DNA of 64,000 nucleotides from Lithobates sylvaticus (lineage: Eukaryota; Chordata; Amphibia; Anura; Ranidae): assembly GCA_028564925.1 (NCBI GenBank), contig CM053031.1, positions 160,568,226 to 160,632,225 of the forward strand. The letters are read 5' to 3'. The notes beneath the pieces were generated by a model. It saw only the letters and a list, made by a program, of their open reading frames with translations. It made no database searches and had not been told where the DNA came from. Position numbers and translations under genes: made by a program. Below, one piece after another: positions 23,901 through 36,082 of the stretch (positions are counted from its first letter, which is position 1; the number at the start of each line of letters is the position of its first letter).

Positions 23901-24260
23901 AGTCCGCAGCCCCAAGGTATGATCGGTTCCAGCAACCATCGCCAGCGTCTGATATACATGGTGCAGGAATACCTTGGGGCAAGGTCAGACTTGGACACCT
24001 TTCCCACCGAAAATCCTCTGGCTTACTGGGTCCTGAGGATGGATCACTGGCCAGAGCTTGCACAGTATGCAATTGAGCTACTGGCCTGTCCTGCCTCCAG
24101 CGTTCTTTACGAACGCACATTCAGTGCTGCTGGAGGATTTGTCACCGATCATAGGGTGCGCCTGTCCACCGACTCGGTTGATCGACTGACCTTCATCAAA
24201 ATGAATCAGTCTTGGATCACCACCAGCTACCAGGCACCTGAAGCGGATATAACGGAATAA
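20968..24260 (+). pseudogene. hAT transposase with BED finger
   Basis: A hAT transposase of about 1,100 codons across two changes of reading. N-terminal low-complexity and acidic region; BED zinc finger at codons 250-300 (SLVWAFFE, CNIC, H-x-H near SRHMSTCHAARW). The RNase H-like core starts with GKVHITADSWSS (about 22320) and includes MVVSDNGTNLL. The C-terminal hATC dimerisation region is complete (SVLYERTFSAAGG). One frame change lies near 22185-22195 (the second frame continues FREFVQCAVPQWQ) and one in-frame TAG at 23286. Otherwise the gene is full length. It lies within intact hAT ends. Confidence 0.9.
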
Positions 24261-24369
24261 TTTATAATGTCACATCCCTTCAAGACTGCCTATGCTGATG
24301 CTGAGTGACTGTCCTGTTATGTTCACTGACTATCCTCTTCCTCCTCCTCAATGATCCATGCCACCACAC

Positions 24370-25260
24370 CAGTGCCTAAGGCACAATTTTTCAGCCCCTG
24401 TATAACAGGGGCGTGTACTTACAATTTTTATAAAAAATGCTTCGCAACACGTGTGACTGCTGTGCTCCAAGTACAGTATCTGTGAGGGGTTGCAGTGTTG
24501 TGGCACCAGCACCAGTGCCTAAGGCACAATTTTTCAGCCCCTGTTTAACAGGGGCGTGTAATTACAATTTTTTAAAAAAATGCTTCGCAACACGTGTGAC
24601 TGCTGTGCTCCAAGTACAGTATCTGTGAGGGGTTGCAGTGTTGTGGCACCAGCACCAGTGCCTAAGGCACAATTTTTTAGCCCCTGTTTAACAGGGGCGT
24701 GTAATTACAATTTTTTAAAAAAATGCTTCGCAACACGTGTGACTGCTGTGCTCCAAGTACAGTATCTGTGAGGGGTTGCAGTGTTGTGGCACCAGCACCA
24801 GTGCCTAAGGCACAATTTTTTAGCCCCTGTTTAACAGGGGCGTGTAATTACAATTTTTTTAAAAAATGCTTCGCAACACGTGTGACTGCTGTGCTCCAAG
24901 TACAGTATCTGTGAGGGGTTGCAGTGTTGTGGCACCAGCACCAGTGCCTAAGGCACAATTTTTCAGCCCCTGTTTAACAGGGGCGTGTAATTAAAATTTT
25001 TTTAAAAAATGCTTCGCAACATGTGTGACTGTTGTGCTCCAAGTACAGTATCTGTGAGGGGTGGCAGTGTTGTGGCACCAGTGCCTAAGGCACAATTTTT
25101 CAGCCCCTGTTGGGGCGTGTAATTACAATTTTTAGGCAATGCTTTGCAACAGGTCTCATTGCTTTGCTAAGAGTACAGTATCTGTGAGGGGTTGCAGTGT
25201 TGTGGCACCAGCACCAATGTCTAAGGCACAATTTTTCAGCCCCTGTTTAACAGGGGCGTG
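24370..25260 (+). repeat. 143-bp tandem repeat, hAT 3' side
   Basis: About six copies, starting at positions such as 24437, 24580 and 24723 (exact 143-bp spacing). Each contains GCCTAAGGCACAATTTTT and a CCCCTGTTTAACAGGGG palindrome. The last copy is diverged. Repeated 63-codon open frames are by-products. Confidence 0.93.
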
Positions 25261-25770
25261 TAATTACAAATCTTGATCTAATAGTTCACAGCAGGGCCCA
25301 TTCCTGCGCCCACCAAGAGTAACTATGAGGGCCTACAGTCTTGTGGCAACACCGTCCACCACCACCGCCAAAGGCCCAATTTTTCTGCCCTGTTCAACAG
25401 GTGCATGCAATTACAAATCTTGATCTAATAACTCACAGCAGGGCCCATTCCTGCGCCCACCAAGAGTAACTGTGAGGGCTTACAGTCTTGTGGCAACACC
25501 GTCCACCACCACCACCAAAGGCCCAATTTTTCTGCCCTGTTCAACAGGTGCATGCAATTACAAATCTTGATCTAATAACTCACAGCGGGGCCCATTCCTG
25601 CGCCCACCAAGAGTAACTGTGAGAGCTTACAGTCTTGTGGCAACACCGTCCACCACCACCACCACCACCACCAAAGGCCCAATTTTTCTGCCCGGTTCAA
25701 CAGGTGCATGCAAGTACAAATCTTGATCTATTAACTCACAGCAGGGCCCATTCCTGTGCCCACCAGTCTT
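25260..25770 (+). repeat. Second tandem block, about 145 bp, related
   Basis: Between three and four copies with the core ATCTTGATCTAATAACTCACAG and CAACAGGTGCATGCAATTA, plus a CCACCA-type run that varies in length. It shares the order of the 143-bp unit (TGTGAGGG, CTTGTGGCA, GCCCAATTTTT, TTCAACAGG), so the blocks share an ancestor. Confidence 0.85.
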
Positions 25771-26838
25771 GTGGCTACACCAACATCTAATAGGGCAAAT
25801 TTCTGCAGAGTATATACGCCAGGCCCCTACTTTCAAACATCCAACTTACAAACGACTCCTACTTGCAAACGGAAAGAGAAAACAGGAAGTGAGAGGAAAT
25901 CTACCCCTAGGAAGGGAAATTCTATGCTGTTAGATTTAATTTGGGAAAAAAGGTATCTCCTCTCTACTGATGCCATATCATCAATCCTTGTTTCAATTAA
26001 AACCCCACTTTTCCAAAAACATTTGTCATTGGGACGGAAAGTGAGGTGACATGTTCTGAACAGATGTGCAAAGACAGCAAATGTTACAGGGGTGATAACC
26101 CCTCCCTATGTTCTCCAAAAAGCTTAAAAATAGATTTTTTGGGGATGGAGCTACACTTCATAATGTACCTGTTCAGATTCTACTTAAGAACAAACCTACA
26201 GTCCGTGTCTTGTTTGCACCACCTATATACTGCTGTTCAGAGTATATAGGGTTGTAGGTATAGGGTTTTATTTTGGGTGCGGGGTCCCCCTTAATATCCA
26301 TACAAGACCCAAAGGGGCTGGGGTGGGGGGGGGGGGGAGTGATGGGGTAGCCATGCCATTTTTCTCAAGGATTTTCAGCCATATGGCGGCCAGGACAAGA
26401 CATGCCATTAAAGCCGCAAGTGTTTTTAAATGGCTTCTTTTTTTCCTTTACAAATGTCATTTTGTGCAAGGATAGTTCTAAACACGGGGAAACACATGCC
26501 ACTTCACAGGCATACTTTAGACACCCCCCAGGTACCATATTTAAAGGAAAATTTCACTTTTTTTTTTTTCACTTTATGCATCATTAAAATGACTGCTCCC
26601 GAAAAAACTTTAGTTTTTAAAAGTTTTTTTTGCATTGATATATGTCCCCTGGGGCAGGACCCGGGTCCCCAAACCTGTTTTATGACATTAACATGCATAT
26701 TGGCCGTTGTAATTAGCACTTTTGATTTCGAACGTTCGCGTCCATTATAACGTATAGGGTTCGAAAATTCGCGCAAACTTTCGGTCGGTTCGAAGGTTCT
26801 GGTTCGAACCGAACCCGGGGGTGTTCGGCTCATCCCTA
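25771..26838. other. hAT 3' terminal region
   Basis: No gene seen. Contains a G-run (26322-26337) and, near the end, palindromic TTCGAAC-rich sequence (26740-26838) leading into the terminal repeat. Confidence 0.5.
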
Positions 26839-26846
26839 TTCCTATG

Positions 26847-28014
26847 TAGTCAGGGCAGTTTGTCGGCTCTACGTGGCTATCTTTGCCCTCTTAACCATAA
26901 AACTACATGTATAGCCTGTGGCCCTGTCACAGAGCTTATACATCTTGACCCCGTATATGGCACGCTTGCTGGGAAGGTACTGTTTGAATGACAAGCGGAC
27001 AGAAAACGTAATCATGGACTCATCAACGCACACAACTTGATGGGGACTAAACAAGTCTGCAAAACGTTGGTTGAAGTGTTTTACGAGGGTCCGAATTTTG
27101 TAGAGCCAATCGTATGCAGGGTCTCCACGAGGATGACAGAGTTCATTGTTGTTGAAATGCATGAACCGCAAAATCTGCTCTTATCGTGCCCTGGCCATGG
27201 AAGCAGAGAGCACGGGCATATGGTACATTGGCTCAGTGGACCAATATAAATTCAACGTACCCCTTTTAACTATGCCCATAGCAAGGGAAAGGCCCAGAAA
27301 GATCTTAAATTCGGAGACCGAAATTGGTCTCCAATCTCTGGCAAGGGAGGACTGGGGATTAGCGGCGATGTGTTGACCAGTGTACAAATTGCTTTGGTCC
27401 ACAATAGATCTATAGAGATCTTCGGTGAAAAACAGCGAATAAAAATCAAATGACGTAAAATCAACTGTTTTCACCTGAATGCCGGGTTGGCCAGTGAATG
27501 GGGGAAGTACGGGTGCTGAAGAAGTGGTGGGTTCCCAATTAGGTTTGGTGAATGCAGCAGGAAGGGCACTATGGGCACAACGGCCCTGTGTTCGTCTTCT
27601 TGTGGCAGCGAGACACTACTTGTGCTTGCCACCTCGCCAGCTTGAACTGCACTTATGGGACTCGCCACGTCACCACATGATACAGCAGTGCTGGTTTCAC
27701 TATGACCAGGGTGTACTAGGTCGCTGGTGCTTGCCAGTTCACCAGAAGGAATAGCGGCGCTAGTACTTCTCTGCTCCATACAAGAGTCCTGCGTTTCTTG
27801 CACCTCAACAACAGAAGAAGAAGTTCAGGGTCTGGTACGCCTGACCTTGGCAGGAATCACAACTCCGTCATCAGAGCTATCTGTCATGGAGCCGCTGTCG
27901 TCTACAGGATCGTATTCTGAGCCTGAATCTGACAGATGAGGGACTTCCTCTTCACTATCTGTCATGCTCAGAAACGTGCAGGCCACTTCACTACTGTACC
28001 TTCGATTTGCCATT
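26847..28014 (-). pseudogene. piggyBac transposase, N-terminal and first catalytic part
   Basis: Start chosen at MANRRYSSEVACTFLSM (ATG at 28014), followed by an acidic Ser/Asp-rich region, a disordered linker, then DFYSLFFTEDLY, WRPISVSEFKIFLGL and the first catalytic Asp (VVCVDESMITF, about 27020). It has three apparent frame changes: after the acidic region (about 27820), before the core (about 27475), and near 26880 just before the hAT border. It continues across the hAT at 17450 with GSAGKIVWDL. Confidence 0.88.
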
Positions 28015-28746
28015 TTGGGCTGTAAATTTTGTGGTACAGTAGTAAGACTCACAGGTAAAAAAGCTTCTAGGCTGTTAGCGACTGTATCAAAACGCTACCA
28101 AAAAAACTGTTAGCGATTGCACGGATCAGGCCTGACTCTGCGAATGCTGCAGTTATGTGTGTTTAGTGTTTTGTAAGTGACAGTAATCAATCGATACTGC
28201 ACTTGGGTGGGCTGGGCTGGGCTGGGCGGAGGGGCTAAATGCAGGTGCTAGCAGGTATCTGGGCTGATCCCGCTAACACTGCGTTTTTCGGAACCCTAAA
28301 CTGCTGGGGACGCTAGTATAGATCTGATCAGATCAGATATCGATCTGTTCAGATACTATACCACTAAGGGAGGTGTATGCTGCGTGCGTGGGTGTTAGCG
28401 GTACTGGCACTAACCTGACGCTGCCTGGGGCGACGCAGACCCTATCTGACCCTAAAACCTTACTTATACACCCACCGGGCGATCAGGGGGTTAAACCTTT
28501 ATTAGGTAATAAATGGCGGGTGCCCCGAAACTATAAAAAATAAACTAACTAACCAGCGTCACTAGTAACAGTTATGCAGTGATCACTGGTAAAATGGTTA
28601 CCAGGGGGCAATCAGGGGGTTAAAACCTTTAGTAGGTAGTATATGGGGGTCCCTGACGCTATAAAACTCTGAGGGCAAACCTAAATACCTACCTCCTTAA
28701 CTAGCGTCACCTGTGACACTAATACAGCGATCAGAAAAACGATCAC
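28015..28746. other. piggyBac 5' region up to Harbinger
   Basis: Upstream non-coding region of the transposase gene (on the minus strand). It has GGTTAAA(AC)CTTTA(T/G)TAGG repeats, also found at 42820-42850 across the Harbinger, confirming one element split in two. Confidence 0.6.
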
Positions 28747-29330
28747 TTAAGCCCCATACACACGCGCGGATTATCCGAGGACCAGGTCGGCCGGATCCTG
28801 TCGGTCGTACTTTGTCCGATGTTGGTGTTGCGTACACACGGTCGGACAATGTTGTCGGAATTTCCGGTCTGCAAGAACGTCGTGACGTAAGTTGTCTTCC
28901 ACGAGACTAGAAAAGGGAAGTTCAGCACCACGTCAGGCACCCGTTGGGCTCCTTCTGCTGATCCGTGTTTATCGCGAGTTAGTCGAAGTTTGGGAACTTA
29001 AGATTCGCGCTTCTCAGTTTTGTCACTCAGATCGTTACTGCTCTTCAGTTTGTGCTTGTCGTGCGTATCTGTTTATTAGTGCGTGTAGTCAGTTCGCATT
29101 TGTTGGTCATTGCGGCCTATATCTTGATATAGGATGCTTTGATTTGCACTGCTTATTGTCTGCTCGTTTCTGGTATTCATTTCGTTCTTTCAGGCCTTGC
29201 TGTTTATCGGTGCTTTCTGTTTGTCCGTTCTGACCAGCTGACCTTTTGTGAGCGATGTTTTACTCATCGCAGAGTTCGTGCTGTACGCAGAATTGGTGTC
29301 GGGCTTTTAGCTTTGGGCCAAGACCCGTCC

Positions 29331-31403
29331 ATGAACAGAGTGACGCGGAGTATGTGGACCAAGAATTGGTTGCTTCAGCGTGATCAGTTCTCGCACATGC
29401 CTTTGCTTCGTGAGATCCGGGAGAATAATCCTGATGATTTCAGGAACTTTCTCCGGATGACGGACCCCGTGTTTCACCGTCTTTTGGCTTTGCTGACCCC
29501 TTTTATCAGCCGGCAGGATACCTGCATGAGACAAGCCATCACTCCGGAGCAGAGGCTTGTTGCTACGTTGAGGTACTTGGCGACAGGGAGAAGCCTTCAG
29601 GATTTGAAGTTCTCTTCAGGTATCTCTCCCCAGGCTCTGGGAATCATTATTCCAGAGACCTGTTCTGCCATCATCCAGGTCCTGCAGGAGGAATATATTA
29701 AGGTAACATTTCTCCTTTACTATTCCCTTCTATGTATGCTCTGTTTGCTAATGTCTTCTATTTTTGACCTCCTTCCCTAATTACCATGATTGCAATATGC
29801 TCTAATATGCTGTGCCCCTTTTCTCCTTTATGCATTTTTCCCTTCACTTACCTCACCAGTATGCTCTTCTGGCCCAATAGACACCTATGGCCTAGTCACT
29901 TAAGCAATGTATTTTGTCTGCTGCATAGTATTGTTTTCCCCCAAACACCCCCTAAAATAAGCACAAATGTTTGCTGTGTGTTTTACTTCATGTAGTGCCC
30001 CTTTTTTTTTTTATTTGGTGGGGGGGGGGGGAACTCATTAGGAACCCCCTCCCCCAACTGCTCTGTCAGATGGTACCAATCCTCTATCTGCTGGCTTTCC
30101 CAAGGTCAATACACACTATATACCTACCTCTTTATAGTGGGCATCTTTAGTGATGAATTCAGCAAAGCATGTAGTGCAAGGGGCTGGCTCCATACTTTCC
30201 AGTTCCTCTTTTTTTGTTTCTTTCCCTCCTATTAGCTTGCTTGGTAATTTCATAATGTCACAATGTGCTTTTCTTTTTTTTTTTTGGGGGGGGGGGGGGG
30301 TTTGAAATGTTATTTTATCTTTCCTGTGGGCTGCCAATAGTGTTAAGTACAGAGGGTCTGGCCAAACTAGCACACATTATTGAGCCATTTGGCAATCAAT
30401 GAAGTGCAGAGGGTTACCTGTCCAACCCCCCCCCAAAACCCTAGTTATTGCCAATGGCCCATCAGAAGTGGGGGGATTGATGGGGGGTGAGTCATCTGCG
30501 AAGGGGACCCTCTACTTTTCTGTGCAAATACTTTCCAGCCTAAAATGTTAAAGTATGCTCTTGTTCCAAGATGTTGATTGTCTAATCTGCTTGCAATGTT
30601 TATGTTCAAAGTGACTAATTATTTTTTCTTGTTTCACTCCACAGTTCCCTTCCACGCCACAGGAATGGCAGACTGTGGCCTCCCACTTTGCCCGCCGTTG
30701 GGACTTTCCTAACTGCGGAGGGGCAATTGATGGGAAACACGTCCGCATCGTCCCACCGCCCAACTCGGGGTCCTACTATTATAATTATAAGGGGTTTAAT
30801 AGTGTAGTGATGTTGGCGGTGGTGTCGGCGACATACGAGTTTATGTATGTGGACGTGGGGATGAACGGCCGGATCTCGGATGGTGGTGCCATTGCGCACA
30901 CGGAGTTCTACTGGCGTCTCCAAAGTGGCAGTCTGTGCTTGCCACCTCCAGAGGAGAATGCTGAAGGACTCCCCTTCGTCTTTGTCGCAGATGAAGCATT
31001 TGCGTTGACTCCCCATCTGATGAGGCCCTTTTCGATGAGGACCCTCACCCCAGACCAGAGGGTCTTCAACTACAGGCTGTCCAGAGCCCGAAGAGTGGTG
31101 GAGAACACCTTTGGCATCCTGGCCAGCCACTTCCGCCTGTTCTTGACGGCTATAAACTTGGCGGAATACAAACTGAACCACATAGTTCTTGCCTGTTGCA
31201 TATTGCACAACTTTTTAAAACAACACAACAGCAACTACGTGGTGCCCGTTGGCCCAGATGTGGAGGGCCCTCCAAATGCTGACCTCACAGCCCTTCGATC
31301 GGCACGTCTAGGCTTGCCCCCTCTAAATGCCCGCGCGGTCCGCGAGCAATATATGGACTACTTTGTGGGTAGGGGGGCCATTGCTCAGCCTGACGATGTG
31401 TGA
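29331..31403 (+). CDS. Harbinger DDE transposase, two exons
   Basis: Cuts and joins the element ends in the nucleus, in Harbingers together with a Myb-like partner. Exon 1 29331-29702 (MNRVTRSMW..., helical N-terminus with PEQRLVATLRYLATGRS), intron 29703-30644 (AAG|GTAACA ... CACAG|TTC, phase 0), exon 2 30645-31403. Exon 2 shows the nuclease triad regions: CGGAIDGKHV (D), FVFVADEAFA (D) and RRVVENTFGILA (E). Total about 376 residues, a usual length. A possible poly(A) signal AATAAA lies at about 31418. No breaks seen. Upstream start codons exist at 29139, but the homologous part starts at 29331. Confidence 0.92.
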
Positions 31404-31718
31404 GAGGCATTTTTTAATAAATATATTTTTTTAACCAACCTATGATTTCTTGTCATTTCCGTATTATTGCTTATTTGACCTTGAAATTTTTGCCCTTTAG
31501 CTTCGACAGTGGGAATGCACTTTCTGGGCAAAAGGATGTAACAGTCTCTTCTTCCCAAAAAGAATCTTCTCATGTTGTGTGTTTGCTACCTAATCTTTGG
31601 TCTAGAGAAGGTTTCTAGTGCATAACTGACACCCAAAATACTCCTTGTCATCACCATGACAGAAATGTGTGTATTACCCAAAATGGTGTGCTACGTGTTT
31701 TCCAAAAAATCACTGTGG
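31404..31718. other. Harbinger sequence 3' of transposase
   Basis: 3' UTR and spacer with AATAAATATATTTTT at about 31418. No other feature before the LTR-element insertion. Confidence 0.5.
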
Positions 31719-32061
31719 TGTAGTATATTATATCTAATATATATATATGTATACATATATATATATTATATATATACATATTTATTATATGTAGTGTTTT
31801 TATTTAGGCATTCTAAAGACAAGTTTATTCTAGGCAGGCCGCTTTGGTAGCTGTTAATCTAATTGCGCATATTAAAAGAGGGTTTGTTGCCACATACCAA
31901 AGGGGAACAGATAATGATTATCTTAATCTAATCAGTATTCACACATGTCAAAGGGGGAATATGCAAGAATGTAAATTGGGGCAGCTTTATAATTCCAGCT
32001 ACTCACAGCTTGGCGTTATCTCCTGTCACTCTGAAAGACCGGGGCAGATCAAAGCATTTAA

Positions 32062-35043
32062 CCAGTTAACAACCGGCCCATAGCCGAAAAACGGCTACAG
32101 GGCGGTTGCTTAACTCTGGGAGGCCGTTAATTAACGGCCTCACAGAATTCTGCTCTTGCGCGCCCCCTGGTGCGCGCACTCGAGAGCATCCATGATCGCC
32201 GGGTCCAGAGGACCCGGCGGATCATGGATCACGGTAAACGGCCGCTCATCGCGGCCGTTTACCACGTGATCGCTCCGTCAAATGACGGAGTGATCACATG
32301 TAAGCAAACCGGCGTCATTTGATGACGCCGGTTCCTCTCTCCTCCTCTCTCTGTACCGATCGGTACAGTATGAGAGGAAAGGGGGAGGGATCGGTGGCAG
32401 CAGTGCTGTGGGCGGGATCTGTAGTGCCCACAGCCTGCTCTGCCACCACCGATCCATCCATCCATGCTCAGCCATCCCACCCTACCCTGCAAAACACAGC
32501 AATAGCCTGCAGTGTATTGCTGGGTATTGCAGGGTATGGAGGGATGGCTGAGCATGGATGGATGCTCTGCCCTCCCCTCCGATACTCTGCCATACCCCCC
32601 GATACTCTGCCATACCCCCCGATGCTCTGCCATACCCCCCGATGCTCTGCCATACCCCCCGATGCTCTGCCATACCCCGCGATGCTCTGCCATACCCCGC
32701 CATACTCTGCCATACCCCGCCATACTCTGCCATACTCTGCCATACTCTGCCATACCCTGCGATACTCTGCCATACCCCCCGATACTCTGCCATACCCCCC
32801 GATGCTCTGCCATACCCCGCGATGCTCTGCCATACCCCGCGATGCTCTGCCATACCCCGCGATGCTCTGCCATACCCCGCCATACTCTGCCATACTCTGC
32901 CATACTCTGCCATACCCTGCGATACTCTGCCATACCCTGCAATACCCGGCGGTACTCTGCAATACCCGGCGATACTCTGCCATACCCTGTGATACTCTGC
33001 CATACCCTGCAATACCCGGCGATACTCTGCAATACCCGGCGATACTCTGCCATACCCTGCGATACTCTGCCATACCCTGCAATACCCGGCGATACCCTGC
33101 AATACCCGGCGATACTCTGCAATACCCGGCGATACTCTGCAATACTCGGCGATACTCTACCATACCCGGCGATACTCTGCAATACCCGGCGATACTCTGC
33201 AATACCCGGCGATACTCTGCAATACCCGGCGATACTCTGCAATACCCTGCGATACTCTGCAATACCCGGCGATACTCTGCAATACCCGGCGATACTCTGC
33301 AATACCCGGCGATACTCTGCCATACCCGGCGATACTCTGCCATACCCTGCGATACTCTGCCATACCCTGCGATACTCTGCCATACCCTGCGATACTCTGC
33401 CATACCCTGCGATACTCTGCCATACCCAACAATACCCTGCGATACTCGCTACGATCAAAGCCAGGATCGTTTTTTTTTTTTTTATTCCAGGCTTTCCAGC
33501 CTAGAGGTGAGATGTGGGGTCTTATTGACCCCATATCTCACTGTAAAGAGGACCTGTCATGCCATATTCCTATTACAAGGGATGTTTACATTCCTTGTAA
33601 TAGGAATAAAAGTGATCAAAAAAATTTTTGGGGTGTTAAAAAAGGGGCAAACTAAAATAAATAAAGTAAAATGAACAATAAAATATATATATGTTTTTTA
33701 AAGCGCCCCTGTCCCCGTGTGCTCGCACGCAGAAGCGAATGCATACGTAAGTCCCCCCCACATATGAAAACGGTGTTCAAACCACACATGTGAGGTATCG
33801 CTGCGAACGTTGGAGCGAGAATAATAATTTTGGTCCTAGACCTCCTCTGTAACCCAAAACATGTAACCAGTAAAAAAAATTAAAGCCTATGGGGATTTTT
33901 AAGTAGCGAAGTTTGGCGCCATTTCACGAGTGTGTGCAATTTTGAAGCGTGACATGTTGGGTATCTATTTACTCGGCGTAACTTCATCTTTCACATTATG
34001 CAAAAACATTGGGCTAAATTTACAGTTTTGTTTTTTGTAAAGCACAAAACATTTTTTTTCCAAAAAAAACACGTTCGAAAAATTGCTGCGCAAGTACCGT
34101 GCTAGATAAAAAGTTGCAACGACCGCCATTGTATTCTCTAGGGTCTTTGCTAAAAAAACATATATAATATTTTGGGGTTCTATGTAATTTTCTAGCAAAT
34201 AAATGATGATTTTTACATGTAGGAGAGAAATGTCAGAATTGTCCTGAGTGCTCCAGAACGCCTGATGGCGCTCCCTGCATGTTAGGCCTCTGTATGTGGC
34301 CACGCTGTGTAAAAGTCTCACACATGTGGTATCGCCGTACTCGGGAGTAATAGCAGAATGTGTTTTGGGGTGTAATTTTTGGTATGCATATGCTGTATGT
34401 GAGAAATAACCCGCTAATATGACAATTTTGTGAAAAAAAAAAAATGAAAAAAAATCTTGATATTGCAAAGAATTGTGGGAAAAAATGACAACTTCAAAAA
34501 ACTCACCATGCCTCTTTATAAATACATTGGAATGTCTTCTTTCCAAAAAGGGGTCATTTGGGGGGTATTTGTACTTTCCTGGCATGTTAGGGTCTCAAGA
34601 AATGAGATAGGCCGTCAGTACTTCAAGTGTGATCAATTTTCAGATATTGGCACCATACCTTGTGGACTCTATAACTTTCACAAAGACCAAATAATATACC
34701 CCAATTTGTACTTATTTTTACCAAAGATATGTAGCAGTATAAATTTTGGCCAAAATTTATCAAGAAAAATTACAAATTTGCTAAATTTTATAACAAAAAC
34801 GAAGAAAAATTCATTTTTTTACAGAATTTTCAGTCATTTTTCTTTTATAGCGCAAAAAATAAAAAACCCAGAGGTGATTAAATACCACCAAAAGAAAGCT
34901 CTATTTGTGTGAAAAAAAGGACAAAATTTTCATATGGGTACAGTGTTGTATGAATGAGTAATTGTCATTCAAAGTGTGAGAGCACCGAAAGCTGAAAATT
35001 GGTCTGGTTATTAAGGGTGTTTAAGTGCCCAGTGGTCAAGTGG
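32062..35043. mobile_element. Non-autonomous piggyBac in the 5' LTR
   Basis: Flanked by TTAA on both sides (32058-32061, 35044-35047). Ends read CCAGTTAACAACC and the complement of GGTCAAGTGG. The 3' LTR at about 37887 has the empty site (GCATTTAATGGAAACG), proving the insertion boundaries. It has no transposase; the interior is a 20-bp minisatellite plus sequence also seen at 57755-57915 and in part at 12950-13750. Confidence 0.93.
32578..33440 (+). repeat. 20-bp minisatellite
   Basis: About 43 units of a 20-bp pattern made of two 10-mers, (C/G)ATACTCTGC and CATACCC(C/T/G)GC. Sub-types are clustered: CCCCCCGATGC at the left, CCCGGCGATAC in the middle, CCCTGCGATAC at the right. Long open frames on both strands arise because three 20-bp units span 60 bp; they are artefacts. 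Confidence 0.95.
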
Positions 35044-35187
35044 TTAATGGAAACGCCCAATCAAATTGCTCAGACATTCAGTGTGCGTGGGGGATATAAC
35101 AGGACGTTCAATCTGTTTAGAAGTGTGTGTTCTTACGAAGGCACCCAAGAGTCACATGGTTCCATGGGGCTCTAAATATTACTAGCA

Positions 35188-35336
35188 CCTTCATTTACAA
35201 ATTGCATTTTGTGTTTACTTGTGTTGTCCTTGACTATTGTTTAAATTGGTTTGATGTTCCGAAACACTTAAGTGTGATAAACATGCAAAGGAACAGGAAA
35301 TGAGGAAGGGGGCAAACACTTTTTCACACCACTGTA
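35188..35336 (+). mobile_element. Tc1 end fragment
   Basis: 149 bases nearly identical to the right end of the Tc1 at 63304-63452, including CACACCACTGTA. It replaces the rest of the 5' LTR and leader. The join with the LTR is at CAC, present in both sequences (microhomology). Confidence 0.9.
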
Positions 35337-36082
35337 TGTACAATCTCAACCCATCTGATTTAGACAGAGTTATGCAACATTCTATAGGAAATAGTCTTTG
35401 GGTGAGAATTAAGCAGATCTGTACTCAGCCAATGAGAACAAGGGACATATTGATGGAATTATTATGTGTTTTGTATGGTGTACGTTCTGATGTTACTGTT
35501 CATGGGAAGATCAAACAAATGCAAAGTGAATCTCCCTACGAACTGTCAGAAAGGATAAAATCTATTATGGAAATATTGGTCAGTAATAATCTTGCATTTG
35601 AGCATGGTGGCTTGTTACATATGAGTATATTTCTACATGCTTTGAATGAAGAGATTAGACAAAATATTTTACTAGTTACCCCAAATCCTCATGATTTAAA
35701 AGACGTATTGTTGAAAGCAGACAATTTATGGAGAAAGTCAAATGAGCAAGCTGTCAAAATTAATTTAGCGACATTGTTTAGGACAAATACTGAACATAAA
35801 GATCAAAAGATAATGTCTTATGATAACAATCAAAGAGGAGACACCAGGTCAAATATAGGTGATATTGATATGAAAAACAGAGCTGACCAAAATCATAATA
35901 AAAAGGTATCTAAGGCTTGGATACCGTTTTCTCAGTTAAAACAGAAATATGACCACCTAAAGATTGAGTATGATAAAATGAAAATAGAACATTACACATT
36001 GCTGGGACAGCTAAGCAGATTACATTATCCAGATCTGTTTTTGAATACAAGTGACATTTCTCTAACAGTGGGGGTGGTTTAG
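35337..36082 (+). CDS. Gag-like open frame of the LTR element
   Basis: About 248 residues after the Tc1-derived codons. A helical capsid-like segment runs from DLDRVMQHSIGNSLW to LLKADNLWRKSN, with a hydrophobic stretch HMSIFLHALNEEIRQNILL like the retroviral capsid C-terminal region, then a polar region and a coiled-coil C-terminus (LKQKYDHLKIEYDKMKIEHY). No zinc knuckle. The gag call is inference from this pattern and from its position between LTRs; it belongs to a fossil element. Confidence 0.5.

Larger units (their letters stand above)
17451..26838 (+). mobile_element. hAT DNA transposon, 9.4 kb
   Basis: Starts TAGGGATGGGC and ends with the complement GCTCATCCCTA, a typical hAT terminus. 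A perfect 8-bp target duplication TTCCTATG flanks it (17443-17450, 26839-26846). Contents: GC-rich 5' end with TATA-like CATTTAAAAGG (about 17752), a 64-bp minisatellite (18040-20955), a BED/hATC transposase gene (20968-24260), and two blocks of about 145-bp tandem repeats (24370-25770). It is unusually long for hAT, mainly because of the repeats. Confidence 0.93.

Noticed and set aside
24437-24914. Three identical 63-codon frames 143 bp apart
   Set aside because: Shadows of the tandem repeat in the hAT 3' region.
28892-29330. 113-codon frame and upstream extension of the Harbinger transposase
   Set aside because: Cys/Phe-rich low-conservation sequence before MNRVTRS; better read as 5' UTR.
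32319-33674. Long open frames (up to 451 codons) with IPxxTLPYP-like repeats on both strands
   Set aside because: They follow from the 20-bp minisatellite period; no start context, no domain and several overlapping phases.
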